A stretch of 9,236 nt of DNA, from contig JAGQIY010000879.1 in the NCBI GenBank assembly GCA_020430865.1, positions 1 through 9,236 of the forward strand, given 5' to 3'. This document shows, in pieces, positions 6,360-9,236 of this stretch (position 1 is the stretch's first letter; each line of letters starts with the position of its first letter). Under the pieces are notes generated by a model. The model searched no databases and was not told the DNA's origin. It saw only the letters and a program-made list of their open reading frames with translations. The translations under genes were made by a program, and so were the position numbers. Source of the stretch: Myxococcales bacterium (GTDB lineage Bacteria; Myxococcota; Polyangia; Polyangiales; Polyangiaceae).

Positions 6360-6695
6360 ATGATGCACCCGCGCTACCTCATCGTGTTGCTCCTCGCGGC
6401 GCCGGTCTCCGGCTGCGACAAGGGCAAGGATGCACCCCCGGCAGACGCGAAGACCGTCGCGGCGTTTCAGGAGAGCAAACCCGAAGCCGGATCGACCGCG
6501 ACGATCCAGGGGTTACTCCAGGCCAAGAAGGGCAAGGCCTGGCCGATCGTGGACCGCCCGGGCGGCGCGTTCGTCTACTGCGAGATGGAAGCGCCCCCCG
6601 ACGGCCTTTCGGAGGGGGACCGAGTCGTCGCGACGGGCAAGGTCGCTGACACCGCGATGCTCAAGGAGTGCAGCATCACTCCGGTGAAGAAGTAG
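6360..6695 (+). CDS. Small lipoprotein with OB-fold-like (tRNA_anti-like) domain
   Basis: From ATG 6360 the protein has 111 residues. The start carries a lipoprotein signal peptide: a short N region (MMHPRY), the hydrophobic stretch LIVLLLAAP, and a lipobox V-S-G-C with the lipidated Cys19. The residue after the cysteine is Asp, which in E. coli keeps lipoproteins in the inner membrane; whether that rule holds in this organism is unknown. The mature part has a short Lys/Ala/Pro linker, then about 65 residues with TATIQGLL, FVYCEMEAP, LSEGDRVVATGKV and LKECSI. That strand pattern, with paired cysteines at 74 and 104, resembles small OB-fold domains of the tRNA_anti-like type. Ligand and role are unknown. 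GTG 6318 is an in-frame alternative start, and ATG 6363 is equally good; neither has a clear Shine-Dalgarno sequence. It converges on the CDGSH gene, with 45 bp between stops. Confidence 0.75.
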   Translation: MMHPRYLIVLLLAAPVSGCDKGKDAPPADAKTVAAFQESKPEAGSTATIQGLLQAKKGKAWPIVDRPGGAFVYCEMEAPPDGLSEGDRVVATGKVADTAMLKECSITPVKK

Positions 6696-6740
6696 CGCCT
6701 GCTGCCCTCTTCAAGCGAGTTTCCCGAAGGATACGCTGGC

Positions 6741-7400
6741 TCAGTCCCCGGTGAACCCCGCGGCTCTGTGGCTGCCATCGCAGAACGGCTTGTTCTTCGA
6801 GTGGCCGCAGCGGCAGAGCGCCGCTTTCGTGGCGCGCAGGGCCACCCGACCGCTTGCGGCGACCAGCTCGAACTCACCCGTGAGGAGCAGCGGGCCGCTG
6901 GGGGCCGGTTTGATGCTGAGCTCACCCGCCGTCGGCGTGCCTGCGTTCTCGTCGTCGAGCGTGGCTCCCACGGCGCCATGATCCTTGAAGCCGGCTGCCT
7001 CGTGGCTGTTGTCGCAGAACGGCTTGTTCTTCGATTGCCCGCAGCGGCATAAAGCCGCGCGGAAACGCACGCCGGCCATGTCATCTGCGGCACCCTCGAT
7101 CGCGAGCTCTCCGGCGACGTAGAGCGGGCCGTTGTTCGCTACCGTGACCACGTTGCGCTCGAACGGCGTCTCAGCCGCGCCGCCGTCATGGCGTTCGTAC
7201 GTCAGCGCCCCACTCGGGCAGCGCTCCACCACGTTGCTGGCTTCGCTCGCGGCTACCAGGTCCGGCTGACACCAAGGCTGTCGTCCTCCCTCGAACAGGG
7301 TGTTCTCGGCGCGGCCGCATTCCCCGACGTGGATGCACAGGCGCTCGTCCCACAGCACGTCCAGGTGCTTCCCCGGGTACTTCGTGATCTTGTCAGACAT
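6741..7400 (-). CDS. Iron-sulfur protein: Fer4_19-like domain plus two CDGSH domains
   Basis: A 219-residue protein predicted to carry up to three iron-sulfur clusters. The N-terminal domain (about 8-70) has Cys22 and Cys28 (CIHVGEC), Cys44 and Cys61 (CPSGAL), the pattern of the divergent 4Fe-4S mono-cluster family Fer4_19. Two CDGSH zinc-finger-type domains follow, each binding a 2Fe-2S cluster through three Cys and one His: Cys118, Cys120, Cys129, His133 and Cys196, Cys198, Cys207, His211. The first reads CDNSH instead of CDGSH, with all four ligands kept. The protein has no signal peptide or membrane helix, so it should be cytosolic; proteins of this type are usually proposed to act in electron transfer or in iron-sulfur and redox homeostasis. 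A strong Shine-Dalgarno sequence GGAGGA (7404-7409 on the minus strand) sits 3 nt before the ATG and fixes the start. A promoter-like element lies just upstream. Confidence 0.93.
   Translation of the reverse strand: MSDKITKYPGKHLDVLWDERLCIHVGECGRAENTLFEGGRQPWCQPDLVAASEASNVVERCPSGALTYERHDGGAAETPFERNVVTVANNGPLYVAGELAIEGAADDMAGVRFRAALCRCGQSKNKPFCDNSHEAAGFKDHGAVGATLDDENAGTPTAGELSIKPAPSGPLLLTGEFELVAASGRVALRATKAALCRCGHSKNKPFCDGSHRAAGFTGD
6778..6800. repeat. Direct repeat copy within the CDGSH gene (second copy at 7012-7034)
   Basis: These 23 bases are identical to 7012-7034, 234 bp away in the same reading frame, and similarity continues for about 20 more bases with scattered differences. They encode the SKNKPFCD core of both CDGSH domains. 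The pattern is explained by internal domain duplication under strong constraint, or by occasional gene conversion between the two halves, and not by a mobile element. Confidence 0.8.
7012..7034. repeat. Direct repeat copy within the CDGSH gene (partner of 6778-6800)
   Basis: Second copy of the 23-base identity, encoding the cluster-binding core of the first CDGSH domain (the CDNSH variant). The difference between the motifs falls just outside the identical block. Confidence 0.8.
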
Positions 7401-7417
7401 GGTTCCTCCAGGCCGCG

Positions 7418-7447
7418 ACTCTACCAGTGTCTGCGCGCGGCGAACAA
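7418..7447 (-). promoter_or_regulatory. Possible sigma-70-type promoter of the CDGSH gene
   Basis: On the minus strand a TTGTTC box (7442-7447) is followed, after 18 bp, by TAGAGT (7418-7423), preceded by TGG as a weak extended -10. This gives three and four of six consensus matches. Initiation would fall near 7411, leaving about 10 nt of leader that contains the GGAGGA ribosome binding site. The position is good but the match is modest, so readthrough from the kinase gene cannot be excluded. Confidence 0.35.
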
Positions 7448-7470
7448 ACCATCGCCGGCACGCCGCCGCG
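7436..7470. repeat. Inverted repeat between the hybrid kinase and CDGSH genes
   Basis: CGCGGCG (7436-7442) and CGCCGCG (7464-7470) are perfect 7-bp inverted arms around a 21-nt loop. The hairpin lies just after the kinase stop, but no T-run follows on the minus strand, so it is not a standard intrinsic terminator. The left arm overlaps the -35-like box of the candidate promoter by one base. In DNA this GC-rich, arms of this length may occur by chance. Confidence 0.3.
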
Positions 7471-7492
7471 AGTCTCGGTGCAAGGGCGCAGC

Positions 7493-9236
7493 TCAGCTAC
7501 TCAGCAGGGATGCGATGCTGCTTCGCAGATGGTTCACCTCGAACGGCTTCGCCAGGAATGCGACGTTGGGGCTCCGCAGGAACTCCTGGGCTGCGGTGTC
7601 CGCCGAGTAGCCGCTCGTCAAGAGGATGGGGAGGTCAGGGCGTGCTCGGCGCGCACGCCGCAGCACCTCCGCCCCATCGAGCTTGGGCATGTTGAGATCC
7701 AGAACGGCGCCTGCGAAGACGTTGGCGCGGTCCTGCAGCAAGCTCAGCGCCTCCTCGCCGTCCCTCGCGGAAACGGTGGTGAACCCCTGCTGCTCCAGTG
7801 TCCTGACGAGCACCTTCCGGACCAGGACCTCGTCGTCGGCGATCAGGATGCAGCCGCTCCGTGGGATTTCCGCGCTTCGCGTGGGGCGCTCGCTCCTCGC
7901 TGCGCTGGCAGTCGAGCGCGGCAGCAGCACACGAAAGCACGATCCTCGATCCACCTTGGTCGCCAGGCACAGCGCGCCGCCGTGGCTGCGGACGATGCCG
8001 AGGAGCGCCGACATCCCCAGCCCCCGGCCGGCGCGCTTGGTCGAGAAGAACGGGTCGAAGACCCGCTCGCGAACCGTGTCGGGGATCCCACATCCGGTGT
8101 CCCGGATCGACAGCTCGACGTAGTCTCCCGGGGGAGGCGCCTCGGTCGCCCAGCTGAACCCTCCCAGGCTTCCGGGTGACGGGAGATAGTCCGCGCTGCT
8201 GACGCGCAGGGTGCCCACCCGCACATCTACCTGACCGCTCGCGTTGCCGATCGCCTCGGCCGCGTTGGTCAGCAAGTTCATCACCACCTGTCTGAGCTGA
8301 CTCGCATCGGCCCCGACCAGCGCGGCGTCCGCGGGGACATCCACGCGGAAGTCCACGAGCTTCGGCACCGAAGCGCGGACCAGGTCGACCATCTCCGCAC
8401 TCAGCTGAGCGACGTCGTACACCCTGACCAGGAAGCGACCCTTGCCCGAGTAGGCGAGCATCTGCCGCGTCAGGTCCGCGGCCCGGAGCCCCGCCCGCTC
8501 GATCAACTCCAGCAAGGGCTGCACCGACGAGTCGGGCGCGAGCCCCTCGCGGGCGAGGTTCGCGTTGGCGAGCACACCGACCAGGAGGTTGTTGAAATCG
8601 TGGGCGAGCCCCCCGGCGAGCAGGCCGAGGCTCTCAAGTTTTTGCATATGCAAAAGGTGGGCTTCGAACTCCTCCCGCCTGGCGCGGCCGGCGGCACGTT
8701 CGCGCTCCAGTCGGATGCGCGCGAGCGCTGCTCCGGCCAAGGCCCCGAGGGCGTACATGAAGTCCAGCTCCTGGGGTGAGGGCGCCTTGCAACCCTCCGC
8801 ACCGAAGGTGCCGCAGCCGAAGCCCCCGAGAGGTTGCTCGCCGACCACCATCGGGATCTGCACCAGGGTGCGATTCTGGAACTGCTCGACCATCGCCTTG
8901 TTGGTCCGGGGATCCGTCCGCGCGTCCACCACCACGACAGGGCGCTGCATTCGGAAGATCTCTTGCACCATGCGATCCTCGCGGACATCCAGGAGCGCAG
9001 CATGTTCCTCGATGTCCTCTCGCTTCTGCCCTTGGGGATGAATCAGCCGCACCTCCTCGAAGCCGCCGTCCACGGCCTCGAAGAGCCAGAGGTTGTGATA
9101 GCCGACGTGGCGCGAGACGTAGGCTTGCAGGATCCGGCTCAGCTCGAGCGCAGTCTCGGCGCTCTGCAGCTCCCGGGAGCAGCTGAGCAGCGCTTGACTG
9201 AAGCTACCCCTCGCGGCGCTCTCCTCGAGTCCGCCA
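7493..9236 (-). CDS. Hybrid sensor histidine kinase: GAF, HisKA, HATPase, C-terminal receiver (partial)
   Basis: The frame is open to the right edge, so the N-terminus is missing; 580 residues are visible, numbered here from the edge. A GAF-like domain covers about 13-175. A short coiled segment leads to the HisKA dimerisation domain, with phospho-accepting His212 in GGLAHDFNN, typical of cytosolic PAS/GAF hybrid kinases. The ATPase domain has the N box (NLLTNAAEA, 320-328), the G1 box (DTGCGI, from 379), the F box (FDPFFSTK, from 393) and the G2 box (GRGLGM, from 403). A receiver domain (about 462-580) has the acidic pair Asp467-Asp468, phospho-acceptor Asp513 in VLDLNMP, the Thr/Ser switch in LLTSGYS, and Lys563 in AKPF. 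Every residue needed for autophosphorylation and internal transfer to the receiver is present. No DNA-binding output domain follows. No transmembrane helix is seen in the visible part. The GAF signal is unknown; it holds a Cys pair (GGFGCGTFGAEGC) whose meaning is unclear. Confidence 0.93.
   Translation of the reverse strand, partial: GGLEESAARGSFSQALLSCSRELQSAETALELSRILQAYVSRHVGYHNLWLFEAVDGGFEEVRLIHPQGQKREDIEEHAALLDVREDRMVQEIFRMQRPVVVVDARTDPRTNKAMVEQFQNRTLVQIPMVVGEQPLGGFGCGTFGAEGCKAPSPQELDFMYALGALAGAALARIRLERERAAGRARREEFEAHLLHMQKLESLGLLAGGLAHDFNNLLVGVLANANLAREGLAPDSSVQPLLELIERAGLRAADLTRQMLAYSGKGRFLVRVYDVAQLSAEMVDLVRASVPKLVDFRVDVPADAALVGADASQLRQVVMNLLTNAAEAIGNASGQVDVRVGTLRVSSADYLPSPGSLGGFSWATEAPPPGDYVELSIRDTGCGIPDTVRERVFDPFFSTKRAGRGLGMSALLGIVRSHGGALCLATKVDRGSCFRVLLPRSTASAARSERPTRSAEIPRSGCILIADDEVLVRKVLVRTLEQQGFTTVSARDGEEALSLLQDRANVFAGAVLDLNMPKLDGAEVLRRARRARPDLPILLTSGYSADTAAQEFLRSPNVAFLAKPFEVNHLRSSIASLLSS

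Noticed and set aside
7436..7470. Hairpin after the hybrid kinase as an intrinsic terminator
   Set aside because: Arms are only 7 bp with a 21-nt loop, and no T-run follows on the minus strand.

Overview
The window is about 9.2 kb of GC-rich DNA packed with bacterial genes. The style fits a myxobacterium-like deltaproteobacterium (Myxococcota/Polyangia): strong G/C preference at third codon positions, a HDFNN-type hybrid histidine kinase, a CDGSH protein with a Fer4_19-like domain, and an exported protein with a TonB-C-like start. This placement is inferred from gene style only; no rRNA or marker gene is present.

Layout from left to right. (1) Positions 1-143, minus strand: the first 47 codons of an exported protein cut by the window edge, with an AT-rich upstream stretch that holds a sigma-54-like element. 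(2) 224-820, minus: a six-helix membrane protein. (3) 885-5716, plus: a tight gene run of exodeoxyribonuclease III, a KtrB/TrkH-type potassium translocation subunit with an unusually long N-terminal membrane extension, its cytosolic KtrA/TrkA-type gating subunit, and a KinB/NtrY-like membrane sensor that stops after its PAS region and has no kinase. (4) 5704-6159, minus: a small two-CBS protein whose 3' end overlaps the sensor gene tail to tail. (5) 6360-6695, plus: a small lipoprotein with an OB-fold-like domain. (6) 6741-7400, minus: an iron-sulfur protein with a Fer4_19-like domain followed by two CDGSH domains. (7) 7493-9236, minus: a GAF-HisKA-HATPase-receiver hybrid histidine kinase whose N-terminus lies outside the window.

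How the genes work together. The clearest unit is the potassium module. KtrB forms the membrane pore with four selectivity-filter loops, and KtrA is the two-domain RCK regulator that binds nucleotide. The sensor protein begins 2 bp after ktrA, so it is probably co-transcribed and could sense envelope or turgor conditions, although with no kinase its output is unknown. The convergent CBS protein may be a separate adenine-nucleotide-responsive gene. The CDGSH protein and the hybrid kinase lie in the same direction, but a promoter-like element between them suggests separate expression.

No mobile element, CRISPR array, RNA gene or integration site was seen. The best candidate for something unusual is the kinase-less KinB-like sensor placed directly behind ktrBA, together with the extended KtrB.
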